NCBI RefSeq assembly: GCF_030867095.1
Contig: NC_081828.1
Coordinates: forward strand, 5,905,501 to 5,969,500
Direction: 5' to 3'
Length of the DNA stretch: 64,000 nucleotides
From: Alligator mississippiensis
Taxonomy: Eukaryota; Chordata; Crocodylia; Alligatoridae
Position 1 is the first letter of the stretch. Every line of letters starts with the position of its first letter. Position numbers and translations under genes: made by a program. Positions 44,901 to 57,094 of the stretch are shown here, piece after piece. The notes below the pieces were generated by a model. The model ran no database searches, was not told the origin of the DNA, and saw only the letters and a program-made list of their open reading frames with translations.

Positions 44901-45914
44901 AAAGAGATGAGATTGCTGCAGGGACCCAGGATGATCTCCCACTGGGGACTCAAAAATGACAGTAAAAAATTATGCTCCCTTGGTCCCAACCCCTCCTTCG
45001 GACCCGACGCCTGCTTCATTTTAGCTTCTCCTTTCCATAGAATTGCTCAAGATGCTTAAAAGTCAGGCACTTGTGTCTGCATTTTGCAGGACTGGAGCCC
45101 TGTTTGGAGCAAATGTCCCCCTGAAGGGGGGGAAGAAAAGAGGCTTCCTCATGCCAGGTAGAGCTCTGCTCTGTTAGGATACAGTCAAATCAGCCAGGGC
45201 CACTTCTGATGTCAGTAGTATCCGAGCCCCTCACAACCTACCCAAACCACTCCACCAACGGGAGAGCCAAGAGAGAAGCTACTTGTGTGATGTGCAAAGG
45301 CCACTGAAGTCCACCTGCCTAGTTTCCATCCAGCTTTAAAAGTTGTCATACATTTCCAAGCACTAACTTTGTAGCTGGTTGGCTCTTTTCCAGCAGAATG
45401 GACATTTTTATGGCTGGATACTTAGTTCGCACGTGTAGCCAGGCTAGATTTATTGCAGCATTAACCAGTTGATTGCAGAATATATGTCATTTGCAGCAGG
45501 GGCTTAAGCCCCATTTTTTTTTTTTTTTTTAAAGAAAAAAGACCTGCTGCTCAATGCCGGAGGCAATGAAGGCACTCTGCTCAGGATAGAAAGGTTAGCA
45601 CATTGAAGGGTCTGCTGGCGTAACCGAGCGAGTTCACACACAAATGGGCATCAGAAACCTCCAGCCTTGATTGATTCCACCTTGAGAGACCCAGCAGTGG
45701 TGGCACCAGCTAGTGGGGCAAGGCAGCTACCACCAAGGTGCCTCGGCCCCTCTCCTATTCCCATACCCAGCGTTTCCCTCCTGGCTAGCTCCAGTAGATC
45801 CTGAAATCCCTCCTTCAGGTGCCAGCCTCCCCCTTCACACCTTTTACAGGGAGCAGGGGCACTTAAAGTGGCTGGAAACCCCAGGGAGCTGCAAGTCACC
45901 TCTCTGTTTCGCAT

Positions 45915-46005
45915 CATGATGCTGCAGAGAACATGCCTTGAGATCTTCAATTGTCTTGGGCCCAGACAATTGAAGACCTCAAGACATGTTCTCTGCAGCA
46001 TCATG
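45915..46005. repeat. 91-bp near-perfect palindrome
   Basis: The left arm (45915-45960, catgatgctgcagagaacat onwards) and right arm (45961-46005) are reverse complements over about 45 bp with two substitutions and one extra base near the centre (ttggg/cccag). There is no spacer. Confidence 0.95.
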
Positions 46006-46419
46006 TTGCTGATTCCTCTTTGATTTCATCACAAAAGTACGGAGCATTAGCAACACCCCTGAGACGACGTGGGCATGCCACTCAGCATCAGCTGCAGCAT
46101 TTACAAGGTGGACTGCCTTTGCAAAGTGCTCGGCGGGCACTCCGGTTCAGTCAGAGGGAGACCTGGACCTGTGAGGTGAAAGGTGAGACACTGCAGTGAC
46201 TAGACCAGTGAAAAAGTACCCATCCCTCTCCTTGCTTCAGTTCTTCTACATCCTATTTTAATAGGGACAAATTAGCAATGGACAAAAATGAACCCAAATG
46301 CCTATCTCCTGTATTACAACAGCCCCCACTGAGATGGGATTGTACAGTTATGTTAAGCACAGTGTTCAGACTAAGCCCTTGCCCCCTACTCTAGACTAGA
46401 CAGACCCATGTGTGGAAGA

Positions 46420-46540
46420 GGAAATGCACGGGAGGTAGCTTGTCCAACATCACCCAGGAGGTCAATGCCAGAACTGGGAGCAAGACCTGGGCTTCTCCAA
46501 CTCCAAACCAAGCACCCCTGTCAGTAGACCATGCTTCAGC
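46420..46540 (-). mobile_element. MIR-like SINE fragment
   Basis: 'gtccaacatcacccaggagg', 'tcaatgccagaactgggagc', 'aagacctgggcttctccaac' and 'gtcagtagaccatgcttcag' follow the reverse complement of a MIR-like SINE in order. Confidence 0.75.
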
Positions 46541-49500
46541 CTCTGCAGAACTGCCTGCAAGAGGAAGGCAAAGGCAAAACTCCAGCAGCTCCAGAGCCAG
46601 TGGGCATATATGGTACAGGAGATGCTCCTCGTGCATGGCAATATGCTGAGCATGAGGACAGCAGAGCTCTCTCCTTGGGGGCTGCTGAAGTGAACAGGAA
46701 AACAACCGTGGACATTAGTGCAGGAAGATGGGTGTGTTGCCTCCTTTTTGCAAGGACCTTCCTGTCTTTCTCATGTCTATTCCTTTTATTTTTTTTTTTT
46801 GGATATGGTTGGGGAAGGCAGCTGATGGGATCTGGTTGACTTTGGAAGAAAGGGATGCTTTGATAGTGGGTTGGTAGCAGCCTCTTAACTGGCAGGCGTA
46901 GAGGAGTACCGAATGCCTCTGCTCTTCCCACCTTCCCTGGACTGGATGAGCAGGGCATTCCCAGGAGAACGGGGTATGAAAACATTGTGGCTGCAGAGCT
47001 TATAGCCTGGCCCAAAGAGGGTCTTTGAAGGAGACCTGTGGAGCATTCAAGTGACCAGTTGGACATCCTTTATCTTCAAGGCACATGGTGGTGCTGGGTG
47101 CAATTGGTCCATTGCCCTATCAGTGCAATTGGTCCAGTGGCCTAGGTGCAATTGGTGCGGTACCGTCCATGCAGAATCGTGCCCACATGGCAGGTGTTCT
47201 TGCGTTCCCATTTTTGATCTTCCCATCCTCTAGCAGATCTCCAAGTCTGGAGGCTTTCCCTGACATCAGAGCTCCAACCTCCCTTCTCGTGGTGCCTTGA
47301 CCTGTTGGGATCGTTAGAGCCAGAAAGGGTTACTGTTTTCAAGTGGGACCGTGAACCCCACAGGAATTCATTTATAGTCAGACCAGAAGTAGGGAGAGTA
47401 ACTCTGTCCATAAGGAAAATACGGGATTTTTTTTCAGTAGCATGATTGAAGGGGGGCAACTAGGGCAGCAGTCGCAGGTGTTACCTTTTGGGCTGGGAGA
47501 GAAAGTGCAAAAATACCGGCTGTAGCTGCTAGTGCACCAGCCACGCTGCCCAGGATGAAAAGCTGCCCGTTATGTCTGGATTTTGTGTGTGCGTGCTGTC
47601 AGTAGAAAGCAAAGCACTTGCCACCAGTCCAGTGTTTTCCCTTCCCTTCTTCCTGGGAGGCGAGGGGCAGTTAAAACCGCTCTGAATTATGTATTCAACG
47701 AGTTTCTCCTACAGATAATAAGATTGCTTCTTACCTTCTGTGTATTCACCGTATTGCACCGAGATGCCACATGGCAACTGCAGCAGGTAGAGGTTAGAAG
47801 GGTTATTTTTTGTCTTGGGTTTAGATCATTGCTTCAAAGTGCTGACATATTAGCAAGAGACTTTCAGAGTGTGTTTCTGCCCATCTCAGAGGAACAACAA
47901 AACACACACCACTTAAATTGGCTGGTGTTTAACTATACACTTCATTTCTACATAACTAAGCCTACACTTTCATCTTCCAAAGAGATTTAAAAAAAGGGTG
48001 TGTGGGGGGGAGCTGCAAAACTGCTAACGCCGAAAGAGCACGGCCCTTTTCAATCTATAAAACAAACAAGAAAAGTGGAACAGGAGTGGATGCAGAGTTG
48101 AATTCAACTAGCTGGGAGGGGGAAAGAAAAAGAAAAAGGAAAGAAAAAAAGTAAGCAGCTACTTTCGTTAATTGGGGCAATATTTTAATTCGGTCAATGA
48201 AAACTATGCATGGCCCAGGAATCAGAGTTCAAATGAGTTGTCTCCGTTGACTGTTGTGTGAGATTCTTGAATGATTAGTCTTAATTAGCGTGGATCGTTA
48301 ATAACCGCTTTGGTTGTTAGGATTGCAATGATCTCGCAAGGCCGCGGCTTCCTTGAGTTGCTTATGTGATTTCCCAACCTTAACTCCGATGTCTGAAGCT
48401 CTTTCTAGGAAGACTATACAGCTATTGTACAGGGCTTTTTACTGGTGCATGCCCAGATTGTAAGTTAATAGGCCATTATGACGAGCTACTCTCATCTCTT
48501 GTCTAACACAGGTCATAGCACCTCTTCCAGTAATACCTCCACTGGGCCCATATCTTCAGCCCATATCGTCTAAACACACTTCTAGTCTTGGAATAGAGCA
48601 GGCGATGTGAGGAACATCCCACAAAGTGCCTGGATGAGCTGTTCCTATGGTTAATGACCCTGCTTTTAACAATTTGGGCCCAATCTCTGGTCTGAATTTG
48701 TCTAGCTTCAGCTGCCAACAACTGGGTTTTCATGCTCCCTTGCTGCTATGTTAAAAGGCTATAAAAATATCCCAAATAATTACATAAGGATGCTATACAA
48801 AGGGAATGTATAGATACAAAATGAAGTGAGGTTGCTTAGCACAAAGTGAGCCAGTAGCAGAACCAGACAAAAACGTGGGCTCTCTGCCCTGGTCACTCTC
48901 CATGTTGCACCACATTAAGGAAAGTATCACGCAGCACCGGGTAACCAACAGATTAGCCAGGTCAGAATGAGTTTCGGTGAATCCTCATAAAATATTTTAT
49001 GAGGCTAAGATACCATACTTCTTCTGCCCTTTGATTCCTACATATCACTCAGAAACGTAATAGGTAAAATAGGATCTGGACTAGTGCTAAAAATAATAGC
49101 TATATAAGAGATGTGCAATGAAACAAACTGACAGAGAGCAAGGATTAATTTTTAAAGTGGCAGTTTTTTTTCTTTTAGCATCTTCGTGGGTGAAAGGCGA
49201 TGTCTTGCTGATCTGGGATTTCAGATAATCAGCTTTGAAATGTCTATACCCGGGGGAAGGGGTTAGCCTAACAAGTTGTGTAACTAAGAGAGGATGACAA
49301 TTCACTGCCCCCAAAAAAACTTTTCTCCATGCAAAGTTCAGGCTGACCGGCAGTGACTCAAGACGGTGAAATGCAACACACATTTCTGAAAACCGGGACG
49401 TGCGGAGGTCAGGTAGGAGTCAGCCCTATTAGATACCTTGACTTTCTCCACCTGAAGCTGGCAAAAGCCATTGGAAATGGTTCGGTGAGGATGGCATCAT

Positions 49501-51391
49501 CCTAAGGAGCAGTGAGGAACGACTAAGAACATGCTGCCCTTTGTGTTGGGTCGCACAGCTTGGAATCGCAGCTTTTACCTCTTTGCGCTTTTACCGACGC
49601 ATTCGGGGAAATCATGTCAGAGACCGCATGAAAGTCAGGATCCAAAGAGGAAATGCAAACAAAGGTAGAGAGTGCCTCAAGGCAAAATTCACCCTTGCCT
49701 AGCGAAGCAGAGAACATCTCTATGCTGTGCTGAGAAGTTGAACCCACTTAACTCAAGTCACACGAAGCAATATCCAGAAGGTTTGTGACGGTTATCAGGC
49801 CGGGGTGTTTTTCGCCTGAGGGGAGACGGAGCATACGCTGGTGGTACCATTCGTGGGTCCTTGATCCCAGTGATGTACAGATACATTATCCAACGTAAGC
49901 AAGGGGAAATAATTAAAGTTGTGTTCCCTGGTGAACCAACACTAAGCACGGCTTGAAAGCTCCCTCGAATCCAACCCTCCATTTACACAAGAGATCTTTC
50001 ATTCGTGCACAGGTTGAATGGTGCAGGCCGAGTAAACCCATCTTTTCCGCTGCTCACAACCACCTGCGGAGCGGACACGAACGCCAAGGTCCTGTGTTCC
50101 TCTAGCTGCCTTCCCAAATCTCCAAAATGCCTCACTCTGTTGCCTTCTTCTGCCTTTGATGCATTTCCCACCTCTCGGCCAGAAATTTTCTACTACTGCA
50201 TGCAAGCCAGCAAGGCACTCCTATCGCATACCTGCAACTGCGTTCATCCATCGCTTGTAGAAACCGCCGCAGTTTGGACACGGACAAAATAACGTCCTTT
50301 CTTAGCAGGCTGCCAGCTAGCCACAATATGACATCAAGGTACAGGAGGCTCCCAAGCGAAACGTGAGCAGGGCCCAACATGTCTGGAGCAAGAACCGAAA
50401 TGCCAAGCAACACGATGTTGCCAGTCATGCTGTCCATGCATGGGACACAACAAACGGGATGAAAAGAGTCGGGGGGGGGGGGGAATTGGTAGCAGATGGA
50501 TTAAGATGGCAGAAGGTCAAAAATCTGGAACTCTTTTTACTTAAGAGTTGCCATTCCTGCCCAATATCCCCAGAAGGGACAGACGCGTTCTCCCACAATA
50601 CACTGTGAAAGCATTTGTAGAACAGCAAAGTTTACGAGAGTGTTTTGAACCGTTTGATCTGTCCCCAGAAGTCATAACGCAACACTGAGCGAGCGAGCAG
50701 AGCACCAGAACTGACAGAGGGCATTGGAGTGATTCCCCTTCCAGCAGAGTCTGCTATTACTCTGGCCGTCCTCCCTTGTGACAGCCCAACACACGGGACA
50801 TAATATGAGGCAACATAGTCTAAGTACAGATGTTTCCTTGCTCTCAGAGGAAGATTCTTCTGGCCATCCTCTGGATTAGGGACAAGGGAAGCTGGTTTTT
50901 ACTTGCCTTGTAAGCATTTTAGGAAAAGTCATTTTTCTTGCATCCGTTTAAAAAAGAAAAAAAAAAAGCGTTGCTTAAAATGTTCGTATGTGGTTTGCAA
51001 TTGGAACTTCAACAACAGCTGCATTCAATTTAATATGTGAGACTCATAAATGTCTCATGCAGTGCGATAGTTCACATCAGTTTGAAGGAGAAAATTCTGC
51101 TCGAAGCACCGGCAAGTAACAGTGTCAATTTTTCATTAACCTACAGCCACTGTCTCTGTAGAGTTACAGCCGTAAGTAAGATTACTGTTATAATTTCTTT
51201 TGATCCCCAGGGCAGAAAGTTTTGAGAACTTTTAAGCTTATTAAAAAAAAGAGAGAGAGACAGAGACTTAAATGGGAGGTAGTTTCAGTTTACTTTCATA
51301 TTTCAAAATCAAATCTTTGCTTTAGACACATCAAAGCAGAAGCATCAGTTGCTTTGTTCCTGGCTAGTAGAAAACCTACATCCTCGTGAAG

Positions 51392-51521
51392 GAGACTCCT
51401 TCATATACAACAGCTGAATGCCAAGTAAATATATATACACACATATATATCTAGATGTCTATAGATGTGTGTGTGTGTGTGTATTTACTTGGCAATCAGC
51501 TGTTGTATATGAAGGAGTCTC
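51392..51521. repeat. 40-bp inverted repeat around an AT/GT microsatellite
   Basis: The arm 51392-51431 (gagactccttcatatacaac, then agctgaatgccaagtaaata) is the reverse complement of 51482-51521 with one mismatch. The 50-bp spacer is itself (ta)(ca)...(tg)n and partly self-complementary, so the whole 130 bp can fold as one hairpin. Confidence 0.95.
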
Positions 51522-51669
51522 TATAGATCTATCTCTATAGATAGATCTATCTATCTATCTAGATAGATAGAGAGAGAGGGAGGGAGGGAGGGAGGGGGAA
51601 AGAGAGTGTATGTGTACACCCCCCCCATATTTATATATACATACACACACATATATATACATACATACG

Positions 51670-51701
<32 letters not shown>

Positions 51702-51870
51702 TATATTTTTATACATATATATATTTATACACACACATACACCTACACATGCATATATATATGTAGATATCTATATTGCTATAGATATGTCTAGATAGAT
51801 AGACAGATCGAGTATCTATATATATCTATACACACACATATATACATATATGCACACATATATAGCAAAC
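51420..51870. repeat. Compound microsatellite cluster (TA, CA, TATC, GAGG)
   Basis: A mosaic of ta, ca/tg, atct/agat and agag/gagg units over about 450 bp. Open frames here are artefacts of the repeats. Confidence 0.95.
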
Positions 51871-53008
51871 ACATTCTTAGAAGCCAATTCTCCTGTGCCT
51901 TAGATTTTAAATTGGTGCAAGTCCATGGACTCGCACTGTTGTGATCAGAGCAGTGTGCTTCCCAGCCTCTCCTCCAAATAAATGCCCTGGAGAGCTGCTG
52001 TCAACCATCTGAAGTGAAGGAAATAGTGTAAAAGCTATTCCTGCCCTCGCTACCGGCTTTTCCCCTTTTCTGGTCACTGACACCAAAGAATACAGGGGAT
52101 AGGGGGTTGATATTGGCTCTTCTTGGTAGACAGTGGTTATAAGGGACTGAAAAGTCACAAGACAAGTCCTGACAAGAGGAAAAAAAAAAAAGATACTGGC
52201 TCAGTTTCTAGGAACCAGGATTAAATACAATAGTGGATATAACCTGAGGGTCCACAGCCTTTGAGAGCAGAATGGCAATCTTAAATTGCCGGCATGGATT
52301 AATGTGGAAGACAGATGTCTTTTTACAGGAGAAGACAATCGAGTTCACAGTGAGGAAGGACCTGTCTTCCGTGGGGGGCATTTAACAGGAGAAATTTAGC
52401 TTTTGTGAAGATGGAGCACACCAGCCCAAATCCCACTCCTTTACCCGTGCTCCCCATGATGCCAATCTCGTGCTTTTAAATCGCTTATCAATGCAAATGC
52501 AAGACAGTGTATAATATATGGTTTCCAAACGGTACAAGTTGTGTCTTAATCTCCAGCATTAATTTCTAGCTCAACACTGGGTAGCGCCGGACTACTCATT
52601 CATTTTGTGCGCTGTGCCCAACCACAATTAAGAAAAATCCTCATGCTCCCAAGAAGGAGCTGTTTTGATTGGCCAGGTTACCATACATTATTCATAATTC
52701 AAGTCACTAGAGCATTATTCAGTGTTTTCTTCCCCCTGCTTATTTTATCTTCTGACAAGTTTTACAAAGGAGAAGAATGGAGTATAGCTTAGTTGCATTA
52801 CATCCAAGATGCTGCCTACACAAATGCCGGAGAGAGAAGCTAAATGAACCCCAGAACATATGGCACTCTGCTGACAGAGCTCGGAAACCGGTTCTGCATG
52901 AGCAACAAGGAACATCTTGAAACGTAGAAGACATATGTGTTTTAGGAAGAAGATTGAAGTGTTTCATAATAAAACAGGACAAAGTGAAATACAAGTGCTG
53001 TATAAAAT

Positions 53009-53014
53009 TTTAAT
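53009..53014 (-). terminator. Possible polyA signal (ATTAAA, minus strand)
   Basis: tttaat on the + strand, reading ATTAAA on the minus strand within an A/T-rich patch. It would suit the end of a transcript from the exon candidate at 54276-54555 or a long SPATA6 3' UTR. Such hexamers are common by chance in this AT-rich DNA. Confidence 0.2.
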
Positions 53015-54275
53015 TAAAAACTGGTTTTACCCGTCAACGTGAATATACAATATGTTTCACAGATGGATTTCATATTTAAGTATTATCCAAACCAAAAACG
53101 TAAATGAGACAAATAAAACCTTCAGAAATGGCACGGAGGCTAAAATGTATGTAAACACTAGATGATTGTGGTGGAAACAAGACAGGCGGGGAAGGAACCT
53201 CCTATCGAGTCCTAACTACCAATGAATCCGTGTATACAAACTATAGTCTTGGTAAGAACACATGTAGCCCAAAGCTCAAAAGAAAAGGCCAAGTCGGTAT
53301 TATTCAATAAACATATGCATGAAGTTATCAAAATAGATACAGCCCATATTATCATCTTTTTAAATGTTTAAATAGGATTTTATGCAGCCACCGCCCACAG
53401 AATCTGGGTGTAGGACACATAGAAAGCAACACATTAAACTACCTGCAACAGATGGAACAGATGACTTATATCCTCCCAACCCACTGTAAAAAATAAAAAT
53501 AATGATTAAAAAAAACTCCCCATCAATTTTACAGCATTAAATACATGTCTGACCCAAGCATAGTATCTAACCCCATGCTCTGGAGGACCATAAGGAACAG
53601 GTCGTGTAACATCAAAGGCTTTTCACCGAATCCTCTCGGCCTCCAGTCCTCAAAGCTTTCAAAGCTAAGGGCTCTCAGCAAGAACAGCTTACCTGACAGC
53701 AATCATCAGGCAGTATTAAGGTGAGAACCTGTCTTGGATCATACAGGCCTCTCTATCTGATCGAATATTCCCTGAAGTTGACCCAGGAAAGTTGAAGATT
53801 AAAAATTTCCACCAGGTTATCTGGGAGAATTACCTTGGTTTTCAGAGAAATTTTCCCTTTCAAAGCAAGGGAATCTATGAATCCCAATCAGTCTGTGAAT
53901 CTAAGTACAAGAAACTAAGAAATACAAAAAAAGGTATGTCTTTTTTTTTCCCCCCAAAATGAGTGGTATCAACAGTCAATACACTGTTAACAGTAACTAT
54001 GACACTCTCTCCCCTTTTAAAAGACTGATGTCAAGATATTTAAACCCCAATGGAAGCACAAATATTGACCAGCGTGAGAGATTTTACATTTGACATCTCC
54101 CATGTAATAGGAACAGGACTTATTGGAAGTTCATAACGATCATCTCCTCCGAAAGTGGTTCAGTTGTCATGATATATAATACTCGATCTTCAGACTTGCT
54201 CTTTATTGGCTAGTATGTACCACCACATGCTTTTGCCACAAGACTGGGCATCGACCCCATCAATGAGGTAGTTAA

Positions 54276-54555
54276 TTAAGATCCGCTGCCAAAGGCTGGT
54301 TTCCGTCGATTCTGTCGCTGGAGAACAGCTTGGAGTATCGATCGCTTAAGTTCAAGGGCCAAAACGTCATGGAGAAAACTCTTCAAAAGTCCCTGTCCCT
54401 CCATGCAAATAATTTCCATTTGAAAAATCAACATTTTGACACTTTTTGTCATTCTACAGATTAAGTAGCATATCTCATTTTCCATCATTATGACGTTAGA
54501 TTTCACATGATCCAAAGACACCATCACGGGATTGTTCTTATACATTAAGTGGCTC
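54276..54555 (-). CDS. Candidate last exon of an unrecognised gene
   Basis: On the minus strand a very good acceptor (eight T's then cccag) at 54569-54556 opens 92 sense codons and a TAA. The peptide contains SHLMYKNNPVMVSLDHVKSN, then ENEICYLICRMTKSVKMLIF, and a basic helical end (KSFLHDVLALELKRSILQAV, then LQRQNRRKPAFGSGS). The frame is open for 153 codons in AT-rich DNA where most chance frames are much shorter. A possible polyA signal lies 1.26 kb downstream. I do not recognise the protein and see no clear upstream exon. It could be a terminal exon of a small gene between SPATA6 and SLC5A9, an alternative SPATA6 end, or a chance frame. Confidence 0.35.
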
Positions 54556-55394
54556 CTGGGAAAAAAAATTGCCTTGCACAGTTCAGTGTTTTCTAAAACA
54601 CCATAAAGTTCAGGTATCAGGATTACACAGTAACAGACCGTGGCTTGCACGTAGAGCAAAAGGGGGCAAATCATCCTGATCGCTGCTATCGCACAACATA
54701 GCATGCATATACAGTTAAGACCAATATGCAGCAACACCTAAGTAAGAGCAACACTGCTTGCCATTCTGCATGCACTCAGCAGACACTCCCCAAAATAGCA
54801 CAAGCTGCTTAAGAACCACATAGCACCAAGATACCGCTTCCAACATGTTGCTACTACAAGGCATCAACTGTAATATTTTTTTAATTGTCAAAATAAGCCA
54901 CTGTGCGGCGTGAACAATTACCTACACAAGGAAAGGCCGAGAGGAGGAATAAGCCATGTGTGACAGAGAGGTCTGTCACATTGGTTAATGCGCCAGTAGA
55001 AGGAACTGAAGTGGAGGAGCTTGCGGGAGCAAACAGTATATAGGATAAGGAAGACCAGGACCCACATGAGATCATTTAAATGAAGATTAGGCCAACAGCA
55101 ATTGTAAAAGCAATGTCTTATTCTTTGTTTCCAGTGAAGTCTGCCAGCTCTAGCAGACTCCCTTCTCAGCAAGACCAGGGCTTGGTTTAACAATTGCAAA
55201 CTTTGCGCCTGAACAGGGGATTGAGGCTCCTTCCAAACTATGATTCTGTGATTTCTGACCGTGACATGATAACAAAAACCAGTAGCGCACTGGGAAAAAT
55301 CTAGACTGAAGTTGTGTTAAGGACTGGAGATGGAATTAAAAAAAAAATCTGGGACAAAAATGAAAACCATTTTATAACCACATCCACCCCAGAC

Positions 55395-55545
55395 TGCAAA
55401 GCATTTTGTAAACATTTAATTAAGCCTCACCTCATTTCCCCCATTTTATAGAAGGATACAGGCAGAGAGGTGCAATGATTTGCCAAGGTCTTTTGTGAGA
55501 CTATGAGCACAGCCAGAAGTAAATCTTTGGATTCCCAGGTTTGTT
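55395..55545 (-). mobile_element. MIR-like SINE fragment
   Basis: 'cctcatttcccccattttat' then 'agaaggatacaggcagagag' and 'gatttgccaaggtcttttgt' follow the reverse complement of the MIR 3' half. Confidence 0.65.
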
Positions 55546-56843
55546 ATTTACTTGAAAAGTCATCTCCCTATACCATGTTTCTTTTTTTTTTCTGTTGCCC
55601 CACTGAACACCTACAGGCAGCTAGTATTAAGACTCTAGTGATTTTTCCTCATTGCATTTTAAGCTGCTCGAAATGTTTAGCCTAAAAGTTTAAAGAGTTT
55701 CAGTCCATCTCTCCACTGGCCTTTCCATTCCTACATCTTCAACGGACCAGATTCCCTTAGCTCGAAAATTAGACAAAGCTGATGCTTAAAAAACTTGACA
55801 TTTCAACCCCTTAATTCACCACAGGGCAATGCTGAACAGTTTTTAAATGCTACTATCGTTAAGCAAAGAACCCAGATTTCCATTGAGGACCACTGTTTTG
55901 TTTTTGCAAAAAAGAAAAAAAAACAATCGTATGAAATTGCTGCAGTACTGGGAATGAGGACAAAAATAGCTTCAGTTTGACTTATTAAAATGAAAGTGAT
56001 TAAAAAATATTACACCATTTACATTTGTGTGTCATCAACAATACCAGAAGGCAAATAATGGCTTGTTAGAAATACTCATGAGCTGTGACAGTATGGAGGG
56101 AGGGAAAAAAAAAAAAGAAAGAAAAGACTTACCCGATAAAGTCTAATTCTCTCTTAATCTAGCCCATTATTTCTAGATTTGAGTAGGCAGTTTTCCTTTA
56201 GGAGGTAAAATGATGGTAGTGGAATTATGCCATCTTACTGTCACTAACACACCACTTTGTGGATGGCAAAAGATAAGGAAGGAGCACAGAAAATGTTATT
56301 TAAAGCTCTACTCAGGAACCTAGAAATTTGCATTTGATAGAAGGGATTTAAATTGTATTAGAAGGCAAGGTGCACTAAACAATTACAGTTTATTACTATG
56401 TTGGTTCACTGCCTGAGACTACACTTATCACTCGCTGCAGTCGCTGAGAAGCAGCAGTCTTCTCTGCACTTGAGCTGTATGCATATTAATGGAAGGTTAC
56501 CCGAGCACACAAATGGCAGAGAGGCCAAGAAGCTTTTAAAACAAGTGGTTTGCAGACTTTGCTTGGCAGATCTGAGCAATTTGGGCCTGAAGTCGCATTC
56601 TGGGTACGAATTTTCCATTAACTCGTAAGAAAGGGATTCCAGCGCGCTGCTCGGAAGGGAACTTTTGGCTGAAGCTCAGTGTACATGGCGTAGGTTGCTC
56701 CCCGACTTGAACAAAACGGGCATGCCCTCTAGTGCAAGGTAATTGTTCCACTAACATCACTCATTGGCTCTTTCCTTAAAAATCGGTGATGTTACAGTAG
56801 CACTGACGGATGGGCCGAGCGTCAGCCAACCTTTGGTTTATTT

Positions 56844-57094
56844 CAGGGGTGGCCAACGGGCAGCACGTGCCCCACAAGTACCATGGGCAACCTCTGTGTG
56901 ACAGACCAGGGAGGGGGCAGGCAACACAGAAGCAGAAGATAGGGCACGTTGCAGTATACAGAGCAGCAGATCAGGCAGGGAGCAGAAAGCAGAACGGTCC
57001 ATCGGGAAGAGGAAGGGGATCGAAGTGGCACTTGGGGTGGTGGGGGAGAAGTATTACTTTGTGGCATGCCTGCCAAAAAGGATGCTCCCCACTG
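56844..57094. mobile_element. hAT-like MITE, copy 1 of a local family
   Basis: Starts CAGGGGTGGCCAACGGGCAG. The inverted right end is CAGTGGGGAGCATCCTTTTT then ggcaggcatgccaca. It is flanked by gtttattt and gtctattc, an 8-bp duplication matching at 6 of 8 bases. Its interior 'agcagatcaggcagggagca' is shared, inverted, with copy 2. Confidence 0.72.

Larger units (their letters stand above)
38490..54275. other. Intergenic DNA between SLC5A9 and SPATA6
   Basis: No gene recognised. It contains a possible SINE fragment (39875-39935), a duplicated segment (41024-41190 and 42461-42625), a CR1 fragment (44418-44900), two palindromes (45915-46005 and 51392-51521), a MIR-like fragment (46420-46540) and a microsatellite cluster (51420-51870). 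The A/T-rich blocks 43350-43700, 48180-48480 and 52400-54000 hold no repeat I can name. Confidence 0.7.

Noticed and set aside
46536-47066. A 176-codon minus-strand frame
   Set aside because: It starts in a MIR-like fragment, has no recognisable domain and shows chance-like composition.
51606-51798. Tyr/Ile/Thr/His-rich frames
   Set aside because: They come from the (TA)(CA) microsatellite cluster.
54881-55199. Minus-strand frames with a plausible acceptor and donor, as an upstream exon for the orphan candidate
   Set aside because: The peptide (SSTSVPSTGALTNVTDLSVT) is low in complexity, neither splice site is convincing, and I could not establish phase agreement with 54555.
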